Shown in pieces: positions 25,876-34,392 of a stretch of DNA of 64,000 nt (positions are counted from its first letter, which is position 1; every line of letters begins with the position of its first letter). The stretch comes from Lentimicrobiaceae bacterium. Lineage in GTDB: Bacteria; Bacteroidota; Bacteroidia; Bacteroidales; Lentimicrobiaceae. The DNA lies in the NCBI GenBank assembly GCA_020636745.1, contig JACJXH010000002.1, positions 558,001 to 622,000 on the forward strand, read 5' to 3'. The position numbers and the translations under genes were made by a program. Under the pieces are notes generated by a model, which worked only from the letters and a program-made list of their open reading frames with translations, did no database searches and was not told the origin of the DNA.

Positions 25876-26352
25876 TTAACTGGCCGGAGGAAAGTTATCT
25901 TCAGGTTGGGGCTTTTTGTATAAAATGCCTGCATTGATAAACATCAATGCTGACATCAGCAATGAACCACTCAGAGCTATATAAAAAATCCCCTGCAAAA
26001 ATTCAGGCATTACATGAAACCGGGCAATCAGGATTCCCATGGATGACATAATAGCAATGAGTAAATAACTTTTCCAGCCAAAAAAGGCAAAAATACAAGG
26101 GTTTTCTTGTTTTAAACAGGCAATACGGCTGATGTATTTGCGGCTAACTTTGAGAAAAACGAAATTAAAAAAAACTGCAAATCCGGCAAGTCCGAGTATA
26201 AGTACTTCCCATAACGGGAATGGGGATTGAGGCGCAAATTTCAAAGCAAGCAATAATACCCTGTAAGCAGCAAATCCCCATACTGCTGCTGCAATAAAAA
26301 ACAACCAGCGCCGTGGAACTGCAGGTTTTAATTTTAAAATGATTCTGGCCAT
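25876..26352 (-). CDS. four-TM protein of unknown function inside the Moco operon
   Basis: A 158-residue membrane protein with hydrophobic helices at about 15-37, 46-67, 92-112 and 117-142, a basic N-terminus (KLKPAVPRRW) and a conserved-looking cytosolic loop (RKYISRIACLKQENPCIFAFFGWKSYL) with two cysteines. I recognise no characterised family. It lies 5 bases after moaC and 26 bases before the MOSC-Mog gene, in the same direction, so it is surely co-transcribed. A role in molybdate or tungstate uptake, or as a membrane site for cofactor assembly, is only a guess from context. Confidence 0.75.
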   Translation of the reverse strand: MARIILKLKPAVPRRWLFFIAAAVWGFAAYRVLLLALKFAPQSPFPLWEVLILGLAGFAVFFNFVFLKVSRKYISRIACLKQENPCIFAFFGWKSYLLIAIMSSMGILIARFHVMPEFLQGIFYIALSGSLLMSALMFINAGILYKKPQPEDNFPPAS

Positions 26353-26357
26353 TGAAT

Positions 26358-26822
26358 CTAACTTTGAATATCAGTTTTCTTTTTTTCAATAAGACGGATG
26401 TTTTCCATAACCATCTTTTTGTCAACTGCTTTGCACATATCGTACACAGTTAATAGTGATATACTTACAGCTGTAAGTGCTTCCATTTCAACGCCGGTTT
26501 GTCCGAGGCATCTGGCCATGGCTGTAACATATACGCCGGTGTCAGTCAGTAATGTTTTGACTTCAACTTTGGTAAGTTGCAATGGATGGCACAAGGGAAT
26601 AAGCCGGCTGGTTTCTTTGGCTGCCTGTATGCCGGCAATTTCAGCTATGGTAAGCACATCTCCTTTTTGCATTTGATTTTCGCGAATAAGCTTCACTGTC
26701 ACGGGTGAAAGCAGTATGTTGCCTTCGGCCACAGCTGTGCGGTGTTGAACAGGTTTATCTCCAACATCAACCATATTGGCTTTGCCTTGTTCGTCGGTAT
26801 GCGAAAATTTTTTTGTGCTCAT
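26358..26822 (-). CDS. moaC: cyclic pyranopterin monophosphate synthase MoaC
   Basis: A 154-residue enzyme of standard length. With MoaA it converts GTP to cyclic pyranopterin monophosphate, the first intermediate of molybdopterin synthesis. Family motifs are present: MVDVGDKPVQHRTAVAEG at the start, GIQAAKETSRLIPLCHPL in the middle and GVEMEALTAVSISLLTVYDMCKA toward the end. The Lys of the final helix (CKAVDKKM) fits the active-site lysine pair. It lies 138 bases after moaA. Confidence 0.95.
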   Translation of the reverse strand: MSTKKFSHTDEQGKANMVDVGDKPVQHRTAVAEGNILLSPVTVKLIRENQMQKGDVLTIAEIAGIQAAKETSRLIPLCHPLQLTKVEVKTLLTDTGVYVTAMARCLGQTGVEMEALTAVSISLLTVYDMCKAVDKKMVMENIRLIEKKKTDIQS

Positions 26823-26960
26823 ATGTATTGGCTGTGTTTGGTTAAAAAGTATGTTTTTGATTGGTGATACAAGAACCTGCCCGGGTTTGGTTTTGCGCTG
26901 TAATGGATGAGAAAAGAATCACCTTCTTTTATGCAAACCAACTTTGGATTTGGGTTGTTT

Positions 26961-27761
26961 CTATCCGCCAATATTATAAAATTCGCCACTCAGATTCATG
27001 CTTCCACAGGCTGGTTTGTTATCAAGTGCGGCTTGAATGGCACGCTGAATGCCCATTTCTCTGACATCAAATTCCAGGTCGCTAAAAAGGCAAGGCATTA
27101 GTTTTCCGTTGGCTGTAAGCCTTAAACGGCTGCATGTACTGCAATCTCCCCCGGAGCCCCCTTCTACAACAGAAAAATGTCCTTCTGTCAGGCTCATCTG
27201 GTGAATAAAGCGAACCTGTAGCCCATTTCTGTGGCAATAGTCCGCCACTCTTACAGCATCAGGTTCTTCAGATGATTTTTGAACAACGCAATTGATTTTG
27301 ATGGGGGTTAGTCCCGCTTTTTTTGCAGCTTCAATCCCTGAAAGCACATGGCTGAGGTCGCCCCCCCGGGTAAGTTTCCTGAATTTTTCCGGATTTAAGC
27401 TGTCGAGACTCACATTTATACGGTGAAGTCCTGCTTTTTTCAGCAATGCAGCATATTTGTCCAGCAGTATGCCATTGGTGGTCATTGAAAGGTCAGTGAT
27501 TCCTTCAATTTTGCCCAGCATTTCAATCAGACTGACAATTCCTTTTCTCACAAGAGGCTCTCCCCCTGTAATGCGAACCTTATTTACGCCCATTGAAACT
27601 GCAATACGGGTAATTTCATCGATTTCTTCAAATGAAAGTACCTCGTTGTGTTGTAGCATTTTAATACCCTCTTCGGGCATGCAATAAATGCAACGTAAAT
27701 TACACCGGTCGGTAACCGATATGCGCAGGTAATTTATTTTTCTGTCAAAACTGTCGTACAT
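26961..27761 (-). CDS. moaA: GTP 3',8-cyclase MoaA, shortened form
   Basis: A 266-residue radical SAM enzyme starting at the ATG at 27761, which overlaps the moeA stop by 17 bases; an ATG 36 bases upstream would overlap further. The N-terminal cluster is Cys20, Cys24, Cys27 (DRCNLRCIYC), the SAM motif GGEPL follows, and the C-terminal cluster is Cys207, Cys210, Cys224 (CxxC-x13-C). The protein ends in Gly-Gly, as MoaA requires. Usual MoaA has about 320-330 residues; here the segment between RFIHQMS and the second cluster is cut to about 15 residues. All catalytic elements remain, so it is probably active. Confidence 0.88.
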   Translation of the reverse strand: MYDSFDRKINYLRISVTDRCNLRCIYCMPEEGIKMLQHNEVLSFEEIDEITRIAVSMGVNKVRITGGEPLVRKGIVSLIEMLGKIEGITDLSMTTNGILLDKYAALLKKAGLHRINVSLDSLNPEKFRKLTRGGDLSHVLSGIEAAKKAGLTPIKINCVVQKSSEEPDAVRVADYCHRNGLQVRFIHQMSLTEGHFSVVEGGSGGDCSTCSRLRLTANGKLMPCLFSDLEFDVREMGIQRAIQAALDNKPACGSMNLSGEFYNIGG

Positions 27762-28920
27762 CTCGTAATGTTTCGGCTTCGATATGCATTTCGCCAATTT
27801 CTACCGACATTATTCCATCTGCACCTTCATAAGCATGTATATGAGCAGAGCCGTGATATTCAAGCGGTTCTATTTTCCCATTAGCGTTTATGCACACAGG
27901 TATAAAGGATTTTCGTTCGGCTTTTTTGCGGTTGTAATCAGCAGCCATGGGTAATTTGACTGTCCTGGGCTCCAATTGGTGCCCCATGAACCGATAGGCT
28001 AACTGTTTGACCAGTAGTTCAAACTGTACAAATGATGATACAGGATTTCCGGGAAGTCCAAACAGAAATTTATTTTCTTTTATTCCCAAAACAGTTGGTC
28101 GTCCTGGTTGTACGGCAATGCTTTTAAAAAGAATGTTTACCCCGAGTTCATGCATAACGGCCGGCACAAAGTCAAAGTCGCCCATCGATACGCCGCCTGT
28201 AAGTAAAAGAATATCGCTCTTTTCAAAGCCTTTAATCATCATTTGCCGTGTATCTTCGGGTGTGTCTGAGGCTATACCAATATATTCATACGGGAACCCG
28301 GAAGCACTCGCCTGAGCCATAAGCTGATGAGCATTGCTGTTTCGGATTTGTCCTCCTTCGGGCTTTTGCCAGGGTTCAACCAACTCGTTACCGGTTGAAA
28401 TAATCCCTATAACAGGGCGACCATAAACGAAAGGATGACTGCATCCGACAGCAGCCAATACAGCTACATGATGTGGTTTTAGCAAAGTTCCTTTTTGTAA
28501 TACTAGTTGTCCTTCTTTTACATCTTCAGCTTTCCACGCAATGTTTGAAGATGTTTTTTCTTTCAGAAAAAGAATTCTGCCATCAGTCAGAGTTTCTGTG
28601 TGTTCAACCATTATTACAGTATCTGCCCCTTCAGGAACCATTGCACCTGTCATGATTTTTGAACACTGACCAGGTCCAACCGGCAGTGCAGGTAATACAC
28701 CGGCAGGCACAATTTCCAATACTTCAAAGGGCCCCGGAAGTTCGGCCCTGCGACAAGCATAGCCGTCAACAGCAGATTTGTTAAATGGCGGCATCTCAAC
28801 ATCGGAACATATATCTTCAGCCAGCACTCGCCCGGCAGCTTCAGAAAGTATCACTTTTTCAGCATGAGGCCTTACCGGAATGTTGTTGATTATTGCAAGC
28901 GCTTCTTCAAATGTTATCAT
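27745..28920 (-). CDS. moeA: molybdopterin molybdenumtransferase MoeA
   Basis: A 391-residue enzyme that inserts molybdate into adenylylated molybdopterin. Family motifs are all seen: MPPFNKSAVDGYA near the start, IMTGAMVPEGADTVIMVE, the IISTGNELVEP and IRNSNAHQL stretch, TGGVSMGDFDFVP, and GLPGNPVSSFVQFE. Domain order and length are normal. It is the first gene of the operon, 22 bases downstream of a consensus -7 element, and overlaps moaA by 17 bases. Confidence 0.95.
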   Translation of the reverse strand: MITFEEALAIINNIPVRPHAEKVILSEAAGRVLAEDICSDVEMPPFNKSAVDGYACRRAELPGPFEVLEIVPAGVLPALPVGPGQCSKIMTGAMVPEGADTVIMVEHTETLTDGRILFLKEKTSSNIAWKAEDVKEGQLVLQKGTLLKPHHVAVLAAVGCSHPFVYGRPVIGIISTGNELVEPWQKPEGGQIRNSNAHQLMAQASASGFPYEYIGIASDTPEDTRQMMIKGFEKSDILLLTGGVSMGDFDFVPAVMHELGVNILFKSIAVQPGRPTVLGIKENKFLFGLPGNPVSSFVQFELLVKQLAYRFMGHQLEPRTVKLPMAADYNRKKAERKSFIPVCINANGKIEPLEYHGSAHIHAYEGADGIMSVEIGEMHIEAETLRDVRQF

Positions 28921-28942
28921 ATTTTATTCATCAAATGCAAGG

Positions 28943-28950
28943 CAAAGATA
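28943..28950 (-). promoter_or_regulatory. Bacteroidota -7 element of the Moco operon
   Basis: On the minus strand the sequence is TATCTTTG, an exact TAnnTTTG match, 22 bases before the moeA ATG. The predicted leader is about 15 bases, which leaves no room for a molybdenum-cofactor riboswitch. Confidence 0.65.
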
Positions 28951-29167
28951 ATCAACACGGACGATATGAAAGGGGAATCCAAAGGCTTTCTTTTTCAAAC
29001 AGGGCGTGTTAGCCTTTCTCACTTAGTTCATTGGAGCAGCAATTTCAGTTTTTTTTGTTGAAAAGCTTAAAAAGTAAAAACATAATGATGAAGGTGGAGT
29101 TTATATGTTGATGTCTGTATATAAATTTTTCAGTAATTTGTAGTCAGCGTTATCTTTCACTAAAACT

Positions 29168-29665
29168 ATGAAAATGAAAACTTTGGTCTTTAGCATAAGC
29201 CTGCTGTTCATAAGTGCTTTTTATGTAAATGCTCAGACCGGCGCTGGTTTGCAGTTTATGAATTACAAAAACGGTAAAACTGTTTTTATAAAGGAGGGTG
29301 CCAGGCTGATGATTAAAAAGGAGGGGAAAAAATTCAAAGGAAATTTCAAGGTCATATCAGACCAGCAAATTTTATTGAATACCGATACTTTGTCATTATT
29401 ACAAATTCAGGAAATATTTACCAGAACAGGCTCCAGTCAGATAAGCGGCGCAGGTATGCTTTTGCCTGGCGCTTTTATGGGTGCTATGGGTATTTCCGGT
29501 CTTATAACTATGCTGGCCGAAGCGGGGGGGTACGCAATTATTGGGGTTGTTTTATTAAGTCCTGTGATTGCAGCAGGAATACTCATGTCGGTTAAGGGTG
29601 CTCAACTATGGCACAGGGGTAAAAGGTTTGGCTCTTATAAATGGGCATATGTTTTGAAAAATTAA
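29168..29665 (+). CDS. small secreted protein of unknown function with a hydrophobic segment
   Basis: A 165-residue protein with a signal peptide (residues about 1-24, ending VNAQ). A Lys/Gly-rich beta-like region follows (residues 25-85, including KKEGKKFKGNFKVISDQQI), then a Gly/Ala/Met-rich hydrophobic stretch (about 95-145) that looks like one or two TM helices, then a basic tail. I recognise no family. A near-consensus TATCTTTC lies just before the start; a second ATG 6 bases downstream would leave slightly more leader. No operon partner. Confidence 0.7.
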   Translation: MKMKTLVFSISLLFISAFYVNAQTGAGLQFMNYKNGKTVFIKEGARLMIKKEGKKFKGNFKVISDQQILLNTDTLSLLQIQEIFTRTGSSQISGAGMLLPGAFMGAMGISGLITMLAEAGGYAIIGVVLLSPVIAAGILMSVKGAQLWHRGKRFGSYKWAYVLKN

Positions 29666-29855
29666 GAAATGCATAGCTGGTTATTGGGCTTATGAATCTA
29701 AAGGTGCAATATAAATTTGCTGTTTTTTTTCGGTAAAAACACATTCATATCTCTTTTAAGCTTCCCGGAGAAATCCTGTAAAATAAACTTGAGAAGCTGG
29801 AAGGATAAGTCCTTCTTACATCCTCATTAGAGTATGCTGTGCGAAAACTGGCAAC

Positions 29856-29886
29856 TTGAACTGAAGCTCAATTTCTGTTAACTTTG
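29856..29886 (+). promoter_or_regulatory. Bacteroidota promoter (-33 and -7) of ppc
   Basis: TTG at 29856-29858, a 20-base spacer, then TAACTTTG at 29879-29886. Both elements and the spacing match the consensus well. The ATG follows 69 bases later. Confidence 0.7.
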
Positions 29887-29955
29887 TATGTGAAGGACAG
29901 ATTAAATTAAATCCGTCTTGACGCAGGCTGAAAAACTGAAGTCTGTTCAACTGAA

Positions 29956-32538
29956 ATGATTTGCATTTTAATGGACAAAAAAAATATTAATATGGGAAAG
30001 CCGGCCGGGTTGCATGAGTTTGAAAAGTTGGTTATCAACAAGTTTAATGTATACAACAGCCTGTTTCTTAATCTCCCTTTCAAACAGGTAAACAATACAG
30101 GTGTACTTATACCTCTTATGCATCAGTTGTTTAAAAACGGATTGGATGCGGGACACGACCCCTTGGAAATACTGGAGTCTTTTTTTAGTAAACATGCAAA
30201 CATCGGGTCTGAAGAGCAAAAGATTGCTTATATGTTCAGGGTAATTCAATATGTTGAAAGGCAGATAGTATTGTATGATAGCGTGGAGGATGCAGCATTT
30301 GACAAAATGCAGGAAATAGACAGCAGTTTGTCAATAAAGGATTTTATTCATCTGGCAAACAGTACGAAAAATAAGAATGAAATAGCAGAGAAGCTTTCTT
30401 CATTTAGTGCCCGTATTGTTTTTACAGCGCATCCAACCCAGTTTTATCCACCTTCGGTGTTAGATATTATCGATAAGCTGAGGTTGCTGATTTTGAAGAA
30501 TGACATTGATGGCATTGACCTTGTTTTACAACAACTTGGGTTAACATCATTGGTGAACTCTCAGAAACCAACGCCTTTTGATGAGGCTAAAAATATTATC
30601 TATTTTTTAAGAAATGTTTATTATCAGGCAGTTGGCGAGCTTTATTCACACATTAAAAAACAATTGAAGGAATATGCTTTTGATAATCATGATATCATAA
30701 AACTGGGTTTTTGGCCGGGAGGCGACAGAGATGGCAATCCCTTTGTTACGTCAGAAACTACAATGCAGGTGGCCGATGAACTTCGGATGACACTTATGAA
30801 ATGTTATTATCAGGATGTAAAAAAGCTTTCGCACAAGCTTACTTTCAGAGAAGTGGAAGATGTGATGAAAAACCTCAGAGATCACATTTATAATGCCATT
30901 TTTAATGCTGAAGCCAGCATTCGTTATGAAGAAATTCTGATTCCTCTCCATATGGTGAGAGAGTTGCTGATTGTGAAGTATAATAGTCTTTATCTGGATG
31001 AGCTTGAAAGCCTTATTGACAAAGTTACCATATTCAAAACACATTTTGCAGCTCTTGATATAAGGCAGAATCACAGCGTTCACGAACAAACTGTTACTGA
31101 AATTTTAAAAAGGGAAAAACTCATCCAAAATAGCCTGGCTGATATTGATGAAAGTGTTTTGATTGATATTCTTTTACACCAGAATATTGAAATAAATGAA
31201 AATAACTTTGAGGAGGCAATCATTAAAGATACTATCAGAACATTCAGGATTCTTCAGCTGGTTCAACAAAAAAACGGTGCAGAAGGCTGCAACAGATATA
31301 TCATCAGCAATTCAGAGGATATTTTCTCAGTGTTATTTGTTTACGCTCTTTTTAGATGGTGTGGCTGGCAAAACCGCGAAATAACTTTTGACATTGTTCC
31401 TCTTTTTGAGTCTATGGAAGGAATGAAGAACTCGGGAGGCATAATGCAGAAACTTTTTGATATACAGGAATACAAGAGGCATGTTTGTAACCGCCAGAAT
31501 AAGCAAACAATCATGCTGGGTTTTTCTGATGGAACAAAGGATGGAGGTTATCTGAAAGCGAACTGGTCTATTTTTCAAACAAAGGAAATCTTAAGTGAAG
31601 TATGCCAGGCAAATGACATCAAGGCTATTTTCTTTGATGGCAGAGGCGGACCTCCGGCACGCGGAGGGGGCAAAACCCATCGTTTTTATGCTGCTCATGG
31701 AAAAAAAATTGCCAATCACGAAATCCAGCTGACCATTCAGGGGCAAACAATTACCAGTACCTATGGGACAAAAGAGCACTTTATGTTTAATTGTGAGCAG
31801 TTGCTTACAGCCGGTTTGTCCAATCATATTTTTAAAGAAGAAAATGCCATATCTAATGCGAATAACCAACTCATAAGTCAACTTGCCCAAATCAGTTTCG
31901 CGAAGTACACTTCCTTGAAAAATCATCCCAAATTTGTGCCGTATCTCGAAAACAAGAGTACACTTCGTTATTATGGGCAGGCTAATATTGGCAGCCGGCC
32001 TGTTAAAAGAGGGCATGAGAAAAAGCTTGAGTTTAAAGATTTGCGTGCCATTTCCTTTGTAGGCTCATGGAGTCAGTTAAAGCAGAACGTTCCTGGCTTT
32101 TTTGGCATCGGCACAGCCATCCAAGTGTTAATTAATGAAGGGAAACTCGATAATTTGAAGCAACTATTTATTGAGGTGCCTTTTTTCAAGGCATTGATAC
32201 TTAACAGTATGATGTCACTCTCGAAAAGTTATTTTGAGCTAACAGGTTATATTGCCAAAGATGAGGAATACAGAGAGTTTTGGAATATTCTGCATGACGA
32301 ATTTAATTTATCCATAAAAATGGTTTTGCTTATTTCCGGTTATTCTCAATTAATGGAAGAAGAGCCTGTTACCAGAAGTTCGATTGAAATCAGAGAACAA
32401 ATTGTTTTGCCATTATTGATAATTCAACAATATGCATTGCAAAAACTGGAAGAGGATTCGCCCTATAAAACCATTTATGAAAAAATAGTCAGGCGATCGT
32501 TGTATGGCAACATCAATGCCAGCCGGAATTCAGCCTGA
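29956..32538 (+). CDS. ppc: phosphoenolpyruvate carboxylase
   Basis: An 860-residue cytosolic enzyme that carboxylates PEP to oxaloacetate, feeding the reductive TCA branch. Catalytic blocks are present: FTAHPTQ with His159, WPGGDRDGNPF, LGFSDGTKDGG, and FFDGRGGPPARGGGKTH with the catalytic Arg and the glycine loop. Two differences from the E. coli type: Gln replaces Glu after TAHPT, and the chain ends in RNSA rather than the common QNTG. Later in-frame ATGs at 29971 and 29992 are possible starts. It is about 20 residues shorter than E. coli Ppc, mostly in the N-terminal half. Confidence 0.93.
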   Translation: MICILMDKKNINMGKPAGLHEFEKLVINKFNVYNSLFLNLPFKQVNNTGVLIPLMHQLFKNGLDAGHDPLEILESFFSKHANIGSEEQKIAYMFRVIQYVERQIVLYDSVEDAAFDKMQEIDSSLSIKDFIHLANSTKNKNEIAEKLSSFSARIVFTAHPTQFYPPSVLDIIDKLRLLILKNDIDGIDLVLQQLGLTSLVNSQKPTPFDEAKNIIYFLRNVYYQAVGELYSHIKKQLKEYAFDNHDIIKLGFWPGGDRDGNPFVTSETTMQVADELRMTLMKCYYQDVKKLSHKLTFREVEDVMKNLRDHIYNAIFNAEASIRYEEILIPLHMVRELLIVKYNSLYLDELESLIDKVTIFKTHFAALDIRQNHSVHEQTVTEILKREKLIQNSLADIDESVLIDILLHQNIEINENNFEEAIIKDTIRTFRILQLVQQKNGAEGCNRYIISNSEDIFSVLFVYALFRWCGWQNREITFDIVPLFESMEGMKNSGGIMQKLFDIQEYKRHVCNRQNKQTIMLGFSDGTKDGGYLKANWSIFQTKEILSEVCQANDIKAIFFDGRGGPPARGGGKTHRFYAAHGKKIANHEIQLTIQGQTITSTYGTKEHFMFNCEQLLTAGLSNHIFKEENAISNANNQLISQLAQISFAKYTSLKNHPKFVPYLENKSTLRYYGQANIGSRPVKRGHEKKLEFKDLRAISFVGSWSQLKQNVPGFFGIGTAIQVLINEGKLDNLKQLFIEVPFFKALILNSMMSLSKSYFELTGYIAKDEEYREFWNILHDEFNLSIKMVLLISGYSQLMEEEPVTRSSIEIREQIVLPLLIIQQYALQKLEEDSPYKTIYEKIVRRSLYGNINASRNSA

Positions 32539-32581
32539 ACAAATAAACATTTAGGTAGGCACATAACTGCAGAAAATGGAC

Positions 32582-33472
32582 TTAAATTAAACCATTCTCT
32601 TTCATCTCTTTGTATTGTAAAAGAACCAGCCCGTCAGCCAGTCCAATTTTGGGTGCTATAATAATGTTGATGCCAGTCCATTTCAGGATGCGGATAAAAA
32701 TACGGGCTGCCGGAACAATTACATCGGCGCGATCGGGGCGCAATCCCATTCGTTCAATACGCACATCCAGTGGCATACTGTTCAATTGCTTATATGCATA
32801 TTGCAACTGATCAAAGTTGATCATGTTATTGATGGGATATCCGTATAATTTGGTTATTTTATTGATATTCCCGCCGGAGCCAATGCAGTTCATCCGTCCA
32901 AAATCAGCCTTAAACTGGTTGAGCCATTTTCGCATAGCTTCCCATTCAGCATCTTCAACTTTGTCGGCAAGCAAACGTATAGTGCCTATCTTAAATGAGT
33001 TGGAGGTAATAAATTTTTCGCCATCCAACACTGAAATCTCGGTGGATCCGCCGCCGACATCAATGTAAATGGTTTTACTAAAGTTTTTATTTACAAAAAC
33101 GTTACTGAGAGAGCTAATGATATTGGCTTCCTGAATACCATCAATCATTGAAAGCTTCAGACCAGTTTCATTTTTAACCCGTTCCAACACTTCCTTGTTG
33201 TTTTCGGCTTCCCGCATTGCTGAAGTTGCAGCGGCCAGATAGCTGATGGGTTTATACACATCAATCAGCAACCTGAACGCCTGCATTGTTTTTACTAAAT
33301 CATCTGCTTTGGGGTCTGAAATCCGGCCAATGTTAAATACATCCATTCCTAATCGGATAGGAATACGGATAAGTGATGCTTTTTCGGTTACCGGGCCGCC
33401 TTTGCTGTCGTAAACATTTGCAAAAAGAAGTCTTACGGCATTTGAGCCTATATCTATACTGGAAAATAACAT
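32582..33472 (-). CDS. Ppx/GppA-family phosphatase
   Basis: A 296-residue member of the exopolyphosphatase / pppGpp phosphohydrolase family (ASKHA fold). Phosphate-binding motifs are DIGSNAVRLL at residues 7-16 and DVGGGSTEIS in the middle; the GSGGNINKI motif also fits. Only the core domain is present, with no C-terminal HD-like extension as in E. coli Ppx, which is common for short bacterial forms. Which of polyphosphate or pppGpp is hydrolysed cannot be told from sequence. Confidence 0.87.
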   Translation of the reverse strand: MLFSSIDIGSNAVRLLFANVYDSKGGPVTEKASLIRIPIRLGMDVFNIGRISDPKADDLVKTMQAFRLLIDVYKPISYLAAATSAMREAENNKEVLERVKNETGLKLSMIDGIQEANIISSLSNVFVNKNFSKTIYIDVGGGSTEISVLDGEKFITSNSFKIGTIRLLADKVEDAEWEAMRKWLNQFKADFGRMNCIGSGGNINKITKLYGYPINNMINFDQLQYAYKQLNSMPLDVRIERMGLRPDRADVIVPAARIFIRILKWTGINIIIAPKIGLADGLVLLQYKEMKENGLI

Positions 33473-33530
33473 AACTCTCAGATTAAGAATAAGATGAACA
33501 ATTAATCAATTAGAAACAGTACTAGCCTGA

Positions 33531-34319
33531 TTACACTTGTTTTAAAAGCTCCGGGTTTCCTGAACTGTATGTCATCAGGTTAAGTTCATTTCCGTCAAAT
33601 ACTGCATAGCTGAAATTGCTAATCCAGTCGCCAAGGTTAATAAATCTGCTTTTTTCATTTAACGGCAGATTTGCAGGCACATGTCGGTGTCCGAATATAA
33701 AATAGTCAATGGAGGGGTCGGTTTTCAAATATTCGCTGGCAAAGATATACAGGCGTTCTTTGCCAAGGTTGATTCCGCCTTCCTCAGTTATTTGTTTTTC
33801 GTCTCTGATTTCATTGGCATAACGGCTTTTTCTGGAAAAATACAGCGCGAGTCGTGTTCCGATATCAGGGTGTATCCACCTGAATAACCATTGATTGGGT
33901 TTAAATTCAAAAACCTTTTTCAGAAATTTATAACCGTTGTCGCCAGGCCCAAGTCCATCGCCATGTGAAAGAAAGAAGCGCTTGCCGTTCCATTCTTTAA
34001 TTAATGCTTCACGTTTAAGCTGAATTCCGATTTCCTGCTCAAAATAATTGAATGCCCAGATGTCATGATTCCCTCTGAATAAGTATACGGGAGTTCCACT
34101 ATCAACGATTTCGGCCAGTTTGCCAAACAGACGGGTGAATCCGCGGGGAACAACTGTTTTATATTCAAACCAGAAGTCAAATATATCTCCCATGAGGTAT
34201 ATTTCGGTGGCATCGGCACACACATTATTGAGCCATTGAACCAGTAATTTCTCACGTTGCAGGCTTGATGCATGGTCGGGTATACCCAAATGAAAATCCG
34301 AAGCAAAGTATATTCTCAA
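33531..34319 (-). CDS. lpxH: UDP-2,3-diacylglucosamine pyrophosphatase LpxH
   Basis: A 262-residue metallophosphoesterase of lipid A synthesis that hydrolyses UDP-2,3-diacylglucosamine to lipid X at the inner face of the inner membrane. Dinuclear metal ligands are visible: Asp8 and His10 (SDFHLG), Asp45 (GDIFDFW), Asn84-His85-Asp86 (RGNHD), then SHGD and GHRH. The length fits LpxH. It has its own -7 element at 34340. LpxK, a later enzyme of the pathway, is encoded 2.1 kb upstream on the same strand. Confidence 0.9.
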   Translation of the reverse strand: MRIYFASDFHLGIPDHASSLQREKLLVQWLNNVCADATEIYLMGDIFDFWFEYKTVVPRGFTRLFGKLAEIVDSGTPVYLFRGNHDIWAFNYFEQEIGIQLKREALIKEWNGKRFFLSHGDGLGPGDNGYKFLKKVFEFKPNQWLFRWIHPDIGTRLALYFSRKSRYANEIRDEKQITEEGGINLGKERLYIFASEYLKTDPSIDYFIFGHRHVPANLPLNEKSRFINLGDWISNFSYAVFDGNELNLMTYSSGNPELLKQV

Positions 34320-34339
34320 AACCGTAATTTTTTCTTTTT

Positions 34340-34347
34340 CAAACCTA
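34340..34347 (-). promoter_or_regulatory. Bacteroidota -7 element of lpxH
   Basis: Minus-strand TAGGTTTG is an exact TAnnTTTG match, 20 bases before the lpxH ATG. The TTG at the -33 position is displaced by a few bases. Confidence 0.55.
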
Positions 34348-34392
34348 CTTAAAAAAATGATATTATTTGAACAACTTAAAGTTGATGCCAGT

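Noticed and set aside
28921..29167. Possible Moco riboswitch before moeA
   Set aside because: The predicted leader is about 15 bases; the only inverted repeat (28981-29017) lies upstream of the promoter.
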